A stretch of 64,000 nucleotides of DNA from Flavobacterium sp. (GTDB taxonomy: Bacteria; Bacteroidota; Bacteroidia; Flavobacteriales; Flavobacteriaceae), in the NCBI GenBank assembly GCA_030591585.1, contig JAUVAS010000002.1, positions 1 through 64,000 on the forward strand. The letters run 5' to 3'. A program made the position numbers and the translations under genes. The notes beneath the pieces were generated by a model, which had not been told where the DNA came from, searched no databases, and was given only the letters and a program-made list of their open reading frames with translations. This document shows positions 51,639 to 60,937 of this stretch, one piece after another. How positions within the stretch are numbered: position 1 is the stretch's first letter; the number at the start of each line of letters is the position of its first letter.

Positions 51639-52262
51639 GTGAAAATGAAATATACATACCGTGTTTTTAGTGTGATTTTTTTGTTATTTATATTGGCTTC
51701 TTGTAAAGAAAAATCAAATAAAAATCAAGAAAATAATTCAGAAAACAATCAAGGAAAAGAAATTACGACTATAATTAAACCTCATATTGCTACTCCAGAA
51801 GATAGGAAAAAGGCGAAAAGTGTTTTGATAAAAATGATGTTAATGCCTGAAACAAAACTTTTTGTAAGTGCTATGGTAACAGCGGGGTTAACAGATATGC
51901 TCTCAAAACAAGATGGCCCTTTTACAGTGCTAGCTCCATCAAATGATGCTTTTGAGAAAAAATCTGAAGGAGGAATGGACTTGTTATTTGCGAATGATAA
52001 TAAGGAGATGTTAATTAATCTAATTAACAACCATATTATTGAAGGGAAATTGGATTATTTAACTCTTGTTCAAGAAGTAAATAATAATAGAGGCAACTAT
52101 AAATTAACAACATTATCTGGGAATTCTCTCGCGGTATCAATGAACGGAAACGACATTGTAATCGAAGATGAAAATGGAGTAAAAGCATTGCTTGTAAAAA
52201 AAGATATAAAAGGATCCAATGGAGTAATTCATATATTGAATTCGGTATTTAATGTAGATTAA
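51639..52262 (+). CDS. Fasciclin-domain lipoprotein
   Basis: This 207-residue protein has a lipoprotein signal (VIFLLFILASCKEK, lipobox LASC), an Asn/Glu-rich linker and one fasciclin (FAS1) domain (residues about 65-205). The domain shows ALTVTAGLTDML-like TAGLTDMLSKQDGPFTVLAP with SNDAFEK, the LINNHIIEGKL block, and the closing NGVIHILNSVF. FAS1 domains mediate adhesion in many organisms. It is probably on the outer membrane surface. Its stop overlaps the convergent murB stop by 4 nt. Confidence 0.9.
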   Translation: MKMKYTYRVFSVIFLLFILASCKEKSNKNQENNSENNQGKEITTIIKPHIATPEDRKKAKSVLIKMMLMPETKLFVSAMVTAGLTDMLSKQDGPFTVLAPSNDAFEKKSEGGMDLLFANDNKEMLINLINNHIIEGKLDYLTLVQEVNNNRGNYKLTTLSGNSLAVSMNGNDIVIEDENGVKALLVKKDIKGSNGVIHILNSVFNVD

Positions 52263-53272
52263 ATAATATTCACTTCAGAAGAAATAGTGATTCCAAATAG
52301 TTTTTCCACTTTGTTTTGAATTTTCTTAGAAAGTTCTAAAATTTCATTCCCTGATGCATTCCCATAATTTACCAATACTAATGCTTGTTTTTCATGAACC
52401 CCAGCATCACCATATCGTTTTCCTTTAAATCCAGCGTGCTCTATTAACCAGCCTGCAGGTATTTTCATTTCATCATCTGAAATTGTATAATAAGGAGCAT
52501 TTGGATATTGTTTGATAAATTTATTAAATAGCTTTTTAGATATAATTGGATTTTTAAAAAAACTTCCGCTATTCCCAATAATATTTGGATCTGGAAGTTT
52601 GGATTGACGAATTTTTATTACTGCTTCAGAAATATCTTTAAGACTAGGGTTTAAAATATCACTATTTGATAATTGCTCCTGAATGGCTCCATAATCAATA
52701 TTCTTTTTATGATTGTTCTTAGTGAGTTTAAAAACTACTTCAGTGATAATGTATTTTCTTTTTAATTCATTTTTTAAAATAGAATTTCGATAGGCAAATT
52801 GACAATCTGAATTTGAAAATTCTTTTTCAGATAAATCGGTTAACGAAATAGCTTTACAACTTTCAAAAACATCTTTTAACTCTACGCCATAAGCACCAAT
52901 GTTTTGAATAGGCGCAGTACCTACATTTCCAGGGATTAACGATAAGTTTTCTACACCACCATAATTGTTTTTAATGCAATATTGAACAAAATCAGGCCAG
53001 TTTTCACCGCCCATTGCAGAAAGAGTCACGTGATGTTCATCTTCAGAAATTATTTTAATTCCTTTAAAATTAATATGAATTACTAAGGCATCAATATCTT
53101 TGGTAAGTAGCATGTTACTGCCGCCACCAAGAATAAAGATGTTTTGATGAACCTTACTTTTTAAAGCAATAATAAGCTCTGATTTTGAAGAAATGGATAC
53201 AAAAAAACGAGCTGCACATTCAATACCAAATGTGTTGTAGTTTTTTAACGATTTATGTTCTTCAATTTTCAT
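52259..53272 (-). CDS. murB: UDP-N-acetylenolpyruvoylglucosamine reductase
   Basis: MurB reduces the enolpyruvyl group to form UDP-N-acetylmuramate in peptidoglycan synthesis, using FAD and NADPH. The 337-residue type I protein shows NTFGIECAARFFV, FILGGGSNMLLT, SLIPGNVGTAPIQNIGAYG and FAYRNSILK. The proton-donating Ser is in GNSGSFFKNP, and PAGWLIEHAGFKGKRYGDAG completes the set. It abuts the aminotransferase gene (1-nt overlap) on the minus strand, so the two form an operon. Confidence 0.95.
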   Translation of the reverse strand: MKIEEHKSLKNYNTFGIECAARFFVSISSKSELIIALKSKVHQNIFILGGGSNMLLTKDIDALVIHINFKGIKIISEDEHHVTLSAMGGENWPDFVQYCIKNNYGGVENLSLIPGNVGTAPIQNIGAYGVELKDVFESCKAISLTDLSEKEFSNSDCQFAYRNSILKNELKRKYIITEVVFKLTKNNHKKNIDYGAIQEQLSNSDILNPSLKDISEAVIKIRQSKLPDPNIIGNSGSFFKNPIISKKLFNKFIKQYPNAPYYTISDDEMKIPAGWLIEHAGFKGKRYGDAGVHEKQALVLVNYGNASGNEILELSKKIQNKVEKLFGITISSEVNII

Positions 53273-54462
53273 TAATTTGGGTATTGTTGTAATGCAGTTT
53301 TTAAAATTTCAACAGATTTTATTAAATCTTCTTTTTTTAATACATAGGCAATTCTAACTTGATTTAAGCCAACGCCTTGAGAGGAGTAAAATCCTGCTGC
53401 TGGTGCCACCATAATCGTTTCTCCATTAAGATCAAATTCTTCTAAAAGCCATTGGGCAAAATTATCACTGTTTTTTACTGGAAGTTCTACAATACAATAA
53501 AAAGCACCTTTAGGAACTCCCACTTTTACATTAGGAATTTCCTGTAAATGCTTGACCAATGTATCTCTACGGTCTTTATACTCTACAATCACCTCGTCAA
53601 AATAACTTTGAGGGGTGTCTAAAGCAGCCTCGCTAGCAATTTGCGCATAGGTTGGCGGACTTAATCGTGCTTGTGCAAATTTTAATGCGGTAGCAATAAC
53701 TTCTGTGTTTTTTGAAACCAGACAACCAATCCTTGCACCACACATACTGTATCTTTTAGAAACAGAATCGATAATAATCCCGTTTTGAGCAAGGCTTTCT
53801 TCTTGTAGTATTGAATAATGTTCTAAACCATCATAAGTAAATTCACGATACACCTCGTCTGCTACCAAAAATAAATCGTGTTTTAAAACAATGGAAGCTA
53901 GTTTTTGAATTTCTTCTTTTGAATACAAATATCCTGTTGGATTTCCAGGATTACAAATTAGTATTGCTTTGGTTCTTGGAGTTATTAATTTTTCAAATTC
54001 TGAAATAGGGGGAAGTGCAAAATTATCTTCAATTTTAGAAATTACAGGAACAATTTTCACACCAGAAGCAGTTGCAAACCCATTGTAATTTGCGTAAAAT
54101 GGTTCTGGAATAATTATTTCATCTCCTTGGTCAGCAATGCTTCCCATGGCAAAAAGTAAGGCTTCACTTCCGCCAGTAGTAACAATAATATCGTTTGCAT
54201 CAACAGGTATTTTATTTTTTTTATAATAGGCTGATATTTTTTCTCTGTATTCCTGAGACCCTTCAGAACGGGAATACGCAATCACACTCAATTTGTTATT
54301 TGTAACAGCATCTAAGGCAACTTTCGGCGTCTTAATATCTGGCTGCCCAATGTTTAAATGGTATATTTTTTTTCCTGCTTTGATAGCTTTTTCAGAAAAA
54401 GGAACCAACTTTCTAATCGGTGATTCCGGCATACTTTTTCCTTTATTCGATATTGAAGGCAT
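53272..54462 (-). CDS. PLP-dependent class I/II aminotransferase
   Basis: This protein of about 396 residues shows fold type I aminotransferase motifs: NIGQPDIKTP, VTTGGSEALLFAMG, ICNPGNPTGYLYS, the Asp in LFLVADEVYREFTY and the PLP Lys in DSVSKRYSMCGARIGC. It resembles aspartate or aromatic aminotransferases of the I-gamma type; substrate not resolved. The start at 54462 (MPSISNKGKSMPES) is preferred over one ten codons upstream. It forms a unit with murB. Confidence 0.9.
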   Translation of the reverse strand: MPSISNKGKSMPESPIRKLVPFSEKAIKAGKKIYHLNIGQPDIKTPKVALDAVTNNKLSVIAYSRSEGSQEYREKISAYYKKNKIPVDANDIIVTTGGSEALLFAMGSIADQGDEIIIPEPFYANYNGFATASGVKIVPVISKIEDNFALPPISEFEKLITPRTKAILICNPGNPTGYLYSKEEIQKLASIVLKHDLFLVADEVYREFTYDGLEHYSILQEESLAQNGIIIDSVSKRYSMCGARIGCLVSKNTEVIATALKFAQARLSPPTYAQIASEAALDTPQSYFDEVIVEYKDRRDTLVKHLQEIPNVKVGVPKGAFYCIVELPVKNSDNFAQWLLEEFDLNGETIMVAPAAGFYSSQGVGLNQVRIAYVLKKEDLIKSVEILKTALQQYPN

Positions 54463-54555
54463 ATTATATAAATTTAGACAACAAAGTTGCAAAATATTTC
54501 TTAAAACTTACCCTTATTTATATCTCTTTTGTTATTTTTAGCTCACTTGAGATTA

Positions 54556-55893
54556 TTGAAAACTACTAGAAAAATAAAAAGAGTATTTATCCTTCTAAGT
54601 ATCCTATTTTGTATCTCTGCAAAAGGATATTCACAAGGCGGTTTTACATTACCACAAGATTTAGAAAAAGATAAAATTTCTTTTAGATTAATAAATAATT
54701 TAGTGGTGATTCCTGTAGATGTAAATGGTACCATGCTCACTTTTTTATTAGATACAGGAGTGAAATCAACAATAATGTTTAGTGTTTCTGAAGTAGATTC
54801 ACTTCAGTTAAACAACGCAACCTCTGTGAAACTTAGAGGATTAGGAGCAGGAGGGACTATCCCCGCATTAAGAAGTAAAAATAATAGAATAAAAATTGGA
54901 GATGCTGTAGATGATAGCCATACGCTATATGTCATTTTTGATAAATCTCTCAACTTATCTACACGTATGGGAATTCCTGTTCACGGGATTATTGGTTATG
55001 AGTTTTTTAAAAATTTGGTGGTAAAGACGAATTATACTTCAAAAAAACTTACTTTTTATAACCCAATTACGTATCAAGCTGAAAAATGTAATAAATGTGA
55101 ACTATTTGATCTTATATTTCAAAATAAGAAAGCATATATGGATATTGATGTGGAGGCTTCGGGTTTTTCTAAGGAAGTTACTCTATTAATAGATTCTGGA
55201 TCAAGTGATGCTATTTGGCTTTTTGATGAAAAAGATTTTATCGATACTACTTTAAAAAAATCTTTTGATGACTTTTTAGGTCAAGGATTAAGTGGGTCTA
55301 TATTTGGGAAAAGATCAAAATTAGCAAAAATTAATATCGGTAGTTTTGAACTTAAAAATGTGAAAGTTGCATTTCCAGATAAAAAATCTATGGGAAACAT
55401 AAAGTTTTTTGACGAACGAGAAGGGAGTTTAGGTGGAGATATTTTAAAACGTTTTACAGTTATTTATAATTACCCAGATAAAACAATTTCATTAAAAAAG
55501 AATGCTCAATTTAAAGCTCCTTTTCATTATAATATGAGCGGGATAACCTTAAAACATGATGGAGTGGTAGTGGTGAAAGAAAAAAGCACTGTTAATAATG
55601 GTGTAAATACAGACGCTAGTAGTGCTGTAAGTATTTCGCTTTCTGATATTTATAGTTTTTATTTAGCTCCAAGGTTTATTGTATCAGAAATTAGAGAAGG
55701 ATCTCCTGCAGCTTTGGCAGGAATCTTAAAAGGAGATGAAATTATTTCGGTAAACGGAAAAGATACCTATAGATACAAATTACGTGATTTAATAGGTTTG
55801 TTTGCTTCTAGAGCTGGTAAAAAAATTATGTTAAAGATAAAACGAAACGGGATTGTTTTTAAAAAGAAGTTTTATTTAAAAGAAGTTTTATGA
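54556..55893 (+). CDS. Exported aspartyl protease-like protein with PDZ domain (TTG start)
   Basis: This protein of about 445 residues has two retropepsin-type motifs, FLLDTGVKSTIMF and LLIDSGSSDAIWLF, giving a pepsin-like pair of Asp residues in one chain. A C-terminal PDZ domain follows (REGSPAALAGILKGDEIISVNG, about 390-440). No ATG fits. TTG at 54556 gives a good signal peptide (MKTTRKIKRVFILLSILFCI when read as Met), better than a TTG nine codons earlier. Probably periplasmic or surface-exposed; the substrate is unknown. It is divergent from the aminotransferase gene. Confidence 0.85.
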   Translation: MKTTRKIKRVFILLSILFCISAKGYSQGGFTLPQDLEKDKISFRLINNLVVIPVDVNGTMLTFLLDTGVKSTIMFSVSEVDSLQLNNATSVKLRGLGAGGTIPALRSKNNRIKIGDAVDDSHTLYVIFDKSLNLSTRMGIPVHGIIGYEFFKNLVVKTNYTSKKLTFYNPITYQAEKCNKCELFDLIFQNKKAYMDIDVEASGFSKEVTLLIDSGSSDAIWLFDEKDFIDTTLKKSFDDFLGQGLSGSIFGKRSKLAKINIGSFELKNVKVAFPDKKSMGNIKFFDEREGSLGGDILKRFTVIYNYPDKTISLKKNAQFKAPFHYNMSGITLKHDGVVVVKEKSTVNNGVNTDASSAVSISLSDIYSFYLAPRFIVSEIREGSPAALAGILKGDEIISVNGKDTYRYKLRDLIGLFASRAGKKIMLKIKRNGIVFKKKFYLKEVL

Positions 55894-55894
55894 A

Positions 55895-55933
55895 AAAAAA
55901 ACTGGCATCAAAATTAATTGAAACCAGTTTTAT
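55895..55933. terminator. Convergent terminator between the aspartyl protease and DUF1573 genes
   Basis: AAAAACTGG (55896-55904) pairs with CCAGTTTT (55924-55931) around an A+T-rich loop. A-rich sequence to the left and T-rich to the right would serve both strands. Confidence 0.6.
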
Positions 55934-55952
55934 AAATATATCGAATGATTTA

Positions 55953-56354
55953 TTATTTAGTTTTTTCTAAAACACTTTTTCCATCTGCTAAGATTTTACC
56001 TTTAATTTTTAAAGATTTAATGGGTTCGTCAGCGTTAGAATAAACCGTTACTGTTTTTCTAATAGGCCCTACACGTTTCGTGTCGTATTTTACAGATATA
56101 GTACTTGACTCACCTGGTGCAATAGGACCATCAGGTTTTGAAGGTACGGTACAACCACAAGATGATTTTACTTGCGATATAATTAAGGGCTGATCTCCAG
56201 TATTAGTAAATTCAAAAACACGAACACCATCACTACCTTTTTCTATTTCACCATAATCTATGGTTTCTGCTTTAAATTCAATTTTTGCTTGTGCATTTGC
56301 TTGTTGAGCAAAACCTACGATAGCTATTAAAGCTATAACTATTATTTTTTTCAT
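55953..56354 (-). CDS. DUF1573 domain exported protein
   Basis: This 133-residue protein has a signal peptide (MKKIIVIALIAIVGFAQQANA) and one DUF1573 immunoglobulin-like domain: GVRVFEFTNTGDQPLIISQV, the paired Cys in SSCGCTVP, and GESSTISVKYDTKRVGP. Such proteins are frequent in Bacteroidota and periplasmic, with unknown function; the fold resembles ASH/MSP-type beta-sandwiches. It is monocistronic and divergent from valS. Confidence 0.88.
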   Translation of the reverse strand: MKKIIVIALIAIVGFAQQANAQAKIEFKAETIDYGEIEKGSDGVRVFEFTNTGDQPLIISQVKSSCGCTVPSKPDGPIAPGESSTISVKYDTKRVGPIRKTVTVYSNADEPIKSLKIKGKILADGKSVLEKTK

Positions 56355-56442
56355 TTTTATTGATTTAAGGATACTGCAATGTAAAAAACTTTAAAACATT
56401 CGCAAAACAATTTATTCACTTTTATAATCTTATGGTTATAAC

Positions 56443-56450
56443 TACTTTTG
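56443..56450 (+). promoter_or_regulatory. Candidate -7 box of valS
   Basis: TACTTTTG fits TAnnTTTG and lies 28 nt before the valS ATG. No clear -33 element is seen. Confidence 0.45.
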
Positions 56451-56478
56451 TAAATTATATTTCAAAAATTAGACCAAA

Positions 56479-59115
56479 ATGGCTTTAGAAGCAATAAATA
56501 GCTCTCAAAATGTAGAAGATAAGTGGTATAGCTACTGGATGGAAAACAATTATTTCCATTCAGAAGTAGATGAAAGAGAACCTTATACTATCGTAATTCC
56601 ACCACCAAATGTTACAGGAATCTTACATATGGGGCATATGCTCAATAATACCATACAAGATGTATTAATTCGTCGTGCACGTTTACAAGGGAAAAATGCT
56701 TGTTGGGTTCCTGGGACAGACCATGCTTCAATTGCTACAGAAGCTAAAGTAGTTGCCAAATTAAAAGAACAGGGAATCGATAAAAACGACTTAACAAGAG
56801 AAGAGTTTTTAAAACATGCTTGGGATTGGACTCACGAATATGGAGGAGTTATTTTAGAACAACTAAAGAAATTAGGATGTTCTTGCGATTGGGATCGTAC
56901 CAAGTTTACTTTGGATGAGGATATGAGCGAAGCTGTGATAAAAACCTTCGTAAATCTTTACAACAAAGGGCTTATTTACCGTGGCTACCGAATGGTAAAT
57001 TGGGATCCAGAAGCGAAAACTACATTATCTGACGAAGAAGTAGAATACGTAGAGCAAAACGGAAAGTTATACTACATCAATTATAAAGTTGAAGGCTCTA
57101 ATGAGGTTTTGACAGTGGCTACTACTAGACCTGAAACAATTTTGGGAGATACCGCAATTTGTATTAATCCGAACGATGAACGGTTTACTCATCTGAAAGG
57201 TAAAAAAGCAATAGTACCTATATGCAATAGAGTAATTCCTATAATTGAAGACGATTATGTTGATGTAGAATTTGGGACGGGTTGTTTAAAAGTGACCCCT
57301 GCTCACGATATGAACGATAAAGCATTAGGTGATAAACACAATCTTGAAGTAATCGATATTTTTAATGAAGATGCAACATTGAATAGTTTCGGATTGCATT
57401 ATCAAGGGAAAGATCGCTTTGTGGTAAGAAAAGAGATTTCTGAAGAATTAAAACAATTAGGATGCTTATCTAAAGTTGAAGATTATATAAATAATGTAGG
57501 AGTTTCTGAAAGAACCAAAGCAGTAATTGAGCCAAGACTATCAGATCAATGGTTTTTGAAAATGGAAGAGATGGTAAAGCCAGCTTTAAAATCTGTTCTA
57601 GTTGATGGAGATATAAAATTATATCCTAAAAAGATTGAAAACACGTACCGTCACTGGTTAGAAAACATAAGAGATTGGAATATATCTCGTCAATTGAGAT
57701 GGGGACAACAAATCCCTGCATATTTCTATGGAGATGGAAAAGAGGATTTTGTAGTTGCAGAAAATATTGAAGAGGCATTAGTTTTGGCTCAAGAAAAGAT
57801 TGAAGGCCGAACATTGAAGGTCGAAGATTTAAGACAAGAAAACGATGTAGTAGATACCTGGTTCTCCGCTTGGTTATGGCCAATTTCAGTTTTTGACGGA
57901 ATAAGAAATCCAGATAATAAAGAAATCAATTATTACTATCCAACCAACGATTTGGTAACGGGTCCAGATATTATTTTCTTTTGGGTAGCACGTATGATTT
58001 TTGCAGGTTATGAATTTAGAAATGAAAAACCGTTTAATAATGTATATTTTACTGGAATAGTAAGAGATAGGCAAGGACGAAAAATGTCTAAATCTTTAGG
58101 AAATTCTCCAGACGCATTAAAATTAATAGATGATTATAGTGCCGATGCCGTTAGAGCAGGTATGATGTTGTTGAGTTCTGGAGCAGGTAACGATTTACTT
58201 TTTGATGAATCTAAATTACAACAAGGGAAAGCGTTTAAAAATAAAATAATTAACGCTTATAAATTAGTGAGTGGTTGGGAAATTAACAACACGATTGAGC
58301 AACCAGCATCTAGCAAAATTGCTTTAGAGTGGTTTGATGCTAAGTTTCAAAGTGCCTTTGCCGAAATGGAAGACCATTTTTCTAAATACCGACTTTCAGA
58401 TGCTTTAATGACTGCTTATAAGCTCATTTGGGACGATTTTTGTTCTTGGTTATTGGAAATGGTAAAGCCAGGGTATCAACAACCTATCGACAGAAAAACA
58501 TTTGATTCGATAATTGAAGCTTTCGAAAATAATTTAAAAATATTGAATCCGTTTATGCCATTTATTACAGAAGAAATTTGGCATCAAATAGCAGATAGAA
58601 CTAAGGAAGAAGCGTTGATTGTTTCAAGTTATCCTTCAGTTAAATCTATAAATACTGAAATTTTAAAAGACTTCGAAATTACTTCCGAAGTGATTTCAGG
58701 AATACGAACTATTAGAAAAGAAAAAAACATTTCGTTTAAAGAAACCATCAATTTATCTGTGATAAACAATATTAATGCTTCTACTTCATTTGATTCTGTA
58801 ATTAAGAAAATGGGGAATATTGAGGAGTTAAATTATATTTCAGAAAAGATGGAGGGAGCTTTGACTTATCGTGTAAAATCTAACGAATATTTTATTCCGA
58901 TGGAAGGAGCGATTAATGTAGAAGATGAAATTGTGAAGCTTACTGAAGAGTTAAAATACACCGAAGGCTTTTTAAGAAGTGTACAAGGAAAACTTAAAAA
59001 TGAACGTTTTGTAAACAATGCGCCAGAGAAAGTTATTACTATGGAACGTCAAAAAGAGGCAGATGCTTTGGCTAAAATTGAGACTTTAAAGAGTAGCCTT
59101 AACGGCTTGCTTTAG
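56479..59115 (+). CDS. valS: Valyl-tRNA synthetase
   Basis: This class I synthetase charges tRNA-Val and edits mischarged Thr. The 878-residue protein has the HIGH-type motif in PPPNVTGILHMGHML, the editing (CP1) domain with TTRPETILGDTAI, GPDIIFFWVARMI and KMSKSLGNSPD. An anticodon-binding domain follows, then a C-terminal coiled coil (EDEIVKLTEELKYTEGFL) typical of ValS. Length is normal. The gap to upp (59116-59230) has only purine-rich sequence. Confidence 0.97.
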   Translation: MALEAINSSQNVEDKWYSYWMENNYFHSEVDEREPYTIVIPPPNVTGILHMGHMLNNTIQDVLIRRARLQGKNACWVPGTDHASIATEAKVVAKLKEQGIDKNDLTREEFLKHAWDWTHEYGGVILEQLKKLGCSCDWDRTKFTLDEDMSEAVIKTFVNLYNKGLIYRGYRMVNWDPEAKTTLSDEEVEYVEQNGKLYYINYKVEGSNEVLTVATTRPETILGDTAICINPNDERFTHLKGKKAIVPICNRVIPIIEDDYVDVEFGTGCLKVTPAHDMNDKALGDKHNLEVIDIFNEDATLNSFGLHYQGKDRFVVRKEISEELKQLGCLSKVEDYINNVGVSERTKAVIEPRLSDQWFLKMEEMVKPALKSVLVDGDIKLYPKKIENTYRHWLENIRDWNISRQLRWGQQIPAYFYGDGKEDFVVAENIEEALVLAQEKIEGRTLKVEDLRQENDVVDTWFSAWLWPISVFDGIRNPDNKEINYYYPTNDLVTGPDIIFFWVARMIFAGYEFRNEKPFNNVYFTGIVRDRQGRKMSKSLGNSPDALKLIDDYSADAVRAGMMLLSSGAGNDLLFDESKLQQGKAFKNKIINAYKLVSGWEINNTIEQPASSKIALEWFDAKFQSAFAEMEDHFSKYRLSDALMTAYKLIWDDFCSWLLEMVKPGYQQPIDRKTFDSIIEAFENNLKILNPFMPFITEEIWHQIADRTKEEALIVSSYPSVKSINTEILKDFEITSEVISGIRTIRKEKNISFKETINLSVINNINASTSFDSVIKKMGNIEELNYISEKMEGALTYRVKSNEYFIPMEGAINVEDEIVKLTEELKYTEGFLRSVQGKLKNERFVNNAPEKVITMERQKEADALAKIETLKSSLNGLL

Positions 59116-59230
59116 TTTGTTGTTGAAAAGAAAAAGAAGAGAGAAAAAAGAGAAGAGATGATGCTTCCAATTTTACATCATTATTGCTACTATATTTTTT
59201 AAAAAACTTTTGCGGCTTAGCGAGAAATAA

Positions 59231-59884
59231 CTATATTTTCTCTCCAAAAGCCAAATCACCAGCATCACCTAATCCGGGAACAATATATCCTTTATCGTTT
59301 AATTCATCATCAATGGCAGCAATCCAAAGGTGTGTATTTTCCGGAAAATGATTTTTAATATAGTCAATACCTTCTACAGAACCAATAACAGAGACCACAT
59401 GTATTTCGCCAATGTTTCGCTGTTTTTTTATAGCTTCATAAACTGCAACTAGCGACTGACCCGTTGCTAGCATAGGGTCTGCCAAAAGTAACGTTTTGTT
59501 ATTAAAATCTGGAGCAGCAAAGTACTCAACTACAATCTCAAATTTTTTATCATTGTTTGGGTGATGGCGATACGCAGAAATAAAAGCACTTTCGGCATCA
59601 TCAAAATAATTTAACAATCCTTGATGTAAGGGGAGACCAGCTCTTAAGATAGAGCATAAAACAATTTTATTTGAAAGTAGATTAACGTTTTTTGTTCCTA
59701 AGCAAGTAGTGATATTTGTTGGATTATAATTTAAATGTTTGCTCAATTCATAACCAAGAATTTCACCAATACGTTCTATGTTTCTTCTGAAACGTAAGGA
59801 GTCTTTTTGAATTGTTACCTCTCTAATTTCAGAAATAAACTTGTTTAAAATGGAGTTTTCTTTTTCTAAATGATGAATAATCAT
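59231..59884 (-). CDS. upp: Uracil phosphoribosyltransferase
   Basis: This salvage enzyme makes UMP from uracil and PRPP. The 217-residue sequence has the PRPP-binding loop LLADPMLATGQS, the ILRAGLPLHQGLL segment and the C-terminal uracil-binding IVPGLGDAGDLAFG. It is the longer Bacteroidota form with an N-terminal HHLEKENSILNKFI segment. It is on the minus strand, 8 bp after the VOC gene, so it may share a transcript with it. Confidence 0.95.
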   Translation of the reverse strand: MIIHHLEKENSILNKFISEIREVTIQKDSLRFRRNIERIGEILGYELSKHLNYNPTNITTCLGTKNVNLLSNKIVLCSILRAGLPLHQGLLNYFDDAESAFISAYRHHPNNDKKFEIVVEYFAAPDFNNKTLLLADPMLATGQSLVAVYEAIKKQRNIGEIHVVSVIGSVEGIDYIKNHFPENTHLWIAAIDDELNDKGYIVPGLGDAGDLAFGEKI

Positions 59885-59892
59885 AGCTATTT

Positions 59893-60264
59893 TTATATGT
59901 GTTGGTCTATTAATATAACATTACCATCAGGATCTTTTAGTACTAAGCTTGCTGGTCCAGAGGTGTTTTCATCAGCTTCGGTTTCTAATATAAGACCTTT
60001 GCTTTTAAGGTGTTTTTGAATTTCTCTAACATCATCAAAAAATTCAAGTTGTTTTGCATTTTCATCCCAACCAGGGTTGAAAGTTATGATGTTATTTTCA
60101 AACATGCCTTGAAATAATCCTATTAATGAATTTCCATTTTTCATAATAAGATAATTCATTTCTAAACCACCTCCAAATACTGTAAAGCCAAGGTTTCCGT
60201 AAAATGTTTTGGAAACATTAATATCTTTAACATTTAAGCTTATGGAGAATGCACCTAGTTTCAT
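59893..60264 (-). CDS. VOC-family (glyoxalase-like) protein
   Basis: This 123-residue single-domain protein of the vicinal oxygen chelate superfamily shows LGAFSISLNVKDINVSKTFY, YGNLGFTVFGGG, and the closing PASLVLKDPDGNVILIDQH with the final metal-site region. Members include glyoxalases, dioxygenases and resistance proteins; no substrate can be read from the sequence. It starts 7 bp after the stop of a small membrane protein gene. Confidence 0.87.
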   Translation of the reverse strand: MKLGAFSISLNVKDINVSKTFYGNLGFTVFGGGLEMNYLIMKNGNSLIGLFQGMFENNIITFNPGWDENAKQLEFFDDVREIQKHLKSKGLILETEADENTSGPASLVLKDPDGNVILIDQHI

Positions 60265-60271
60265 AGTATCT

Positions 60272-60766
60272 TTATTTTCTGTTCTTGTAAATAATTATTC
60301 CAATTACTAGATAAAGGATTAGTCCAGAAAAAACATATATTGAATTATAAAAGGGGTTTTCTTTCAGGAACTCATAATAATTACTTGAATTATTTAAATA
60401 AACATCTGCTCTGAGTTTATTGTTTATTATAGGTTGAATAAATTGTAGAACTTGAGCCGTTATTAATAGAAAAAATGAATATTTAAAGATATTCAAATCG
60501 GAAACTCTACTTGTTTTGATAATTTTAAGAAGAAGAAGAATTCCTATAAGTTGTATCGAAAAACTTGTTAGTTCAGAAACCCATTCAATAAATTTTGGGT
60601 TTACACTAAAATTAAAGCAAATATCTTTTAGTATTCTTTCAAATAGAAAAGCAATACTTCCAATTCCTAGCCAAGCGAAAATCCCAATTCCAATGAGTAA
60701 AATCGGATTTTTTTCAGTGCTTTTTGATTCTGTTTTTAAACTATTATCAAAGTTGGAATCTAACAT
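60272..60766 (-). CDS. Uncharacterised four-span membrane protein
   Basis: This 164-residue hydrophobic protein has about four membrane spans (near residues 22-45, 65-82, 94-112 and 142-160) and a hydrophilic N-terminus (MLDSNFDNSLKTESKSTEK). I recognise no family, though the overall form recalls small DUF-type or truncated CPBP-like membrane proteins. Its start lies 30 nt after a GTT that closes a palindromic repeat, the same spacing as in the 20-24.7 kb region, so it may be a cassette gene. Confidence 0.5.
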   Translation of the reverse strand: MLDSNFDNSLKTESKSTEKNPILLIGIGIFAWLGIGSIAFLFERILKDICFNFSVNPKFIEWVSELTSFSIQLIGILLLLKIIKTSRVSDLNIFKYSFFLLITAQVLQFIQPIINNKLRADVYLNNSSNYYEFLKENPFYNSIYVFSGLILYLVIGIIIYKNRK

Positions 60767-60788
60767 TCGGTTTTGTGTTTTTAATTGT

Positions 60789-60930
60789 GGCTTAACGGTT
60801 TTGAATCGTATGTTTGTGTTGCGGACAAATCCGATAGGATTTTTCCGTTAAAGACCGAAGATAATAAATAAGCTTGAATTTCCGATAGGAAATTCAACCG
60901 CAATGGATTATAGGCGGTGTTGTAAGCTGG
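60789..60930 (-). repeat. Palindrome F2 with twin GATA-loop hairpins (cassette-boundary candidate)
   Basis: There are two consecutive hairpins: CGGACAAATCC-gata-GGATTTTTCCG (60822-60847, one mismatch) and TTGAATTTCC-gata-GGAAATTCAA (60874-60897, perfect). They are nested in outer arms GTTGCGG (60818-60824) with CCGCAAT (60898-60904) and GCTTAAC (60790-60796) with GTTGTAAGC (60919-60927). On the minus strand the closing GTT is 30 nt before the next ATG. Confidence 0.6.
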
Positions 60931-60937
60931 GTTTTTA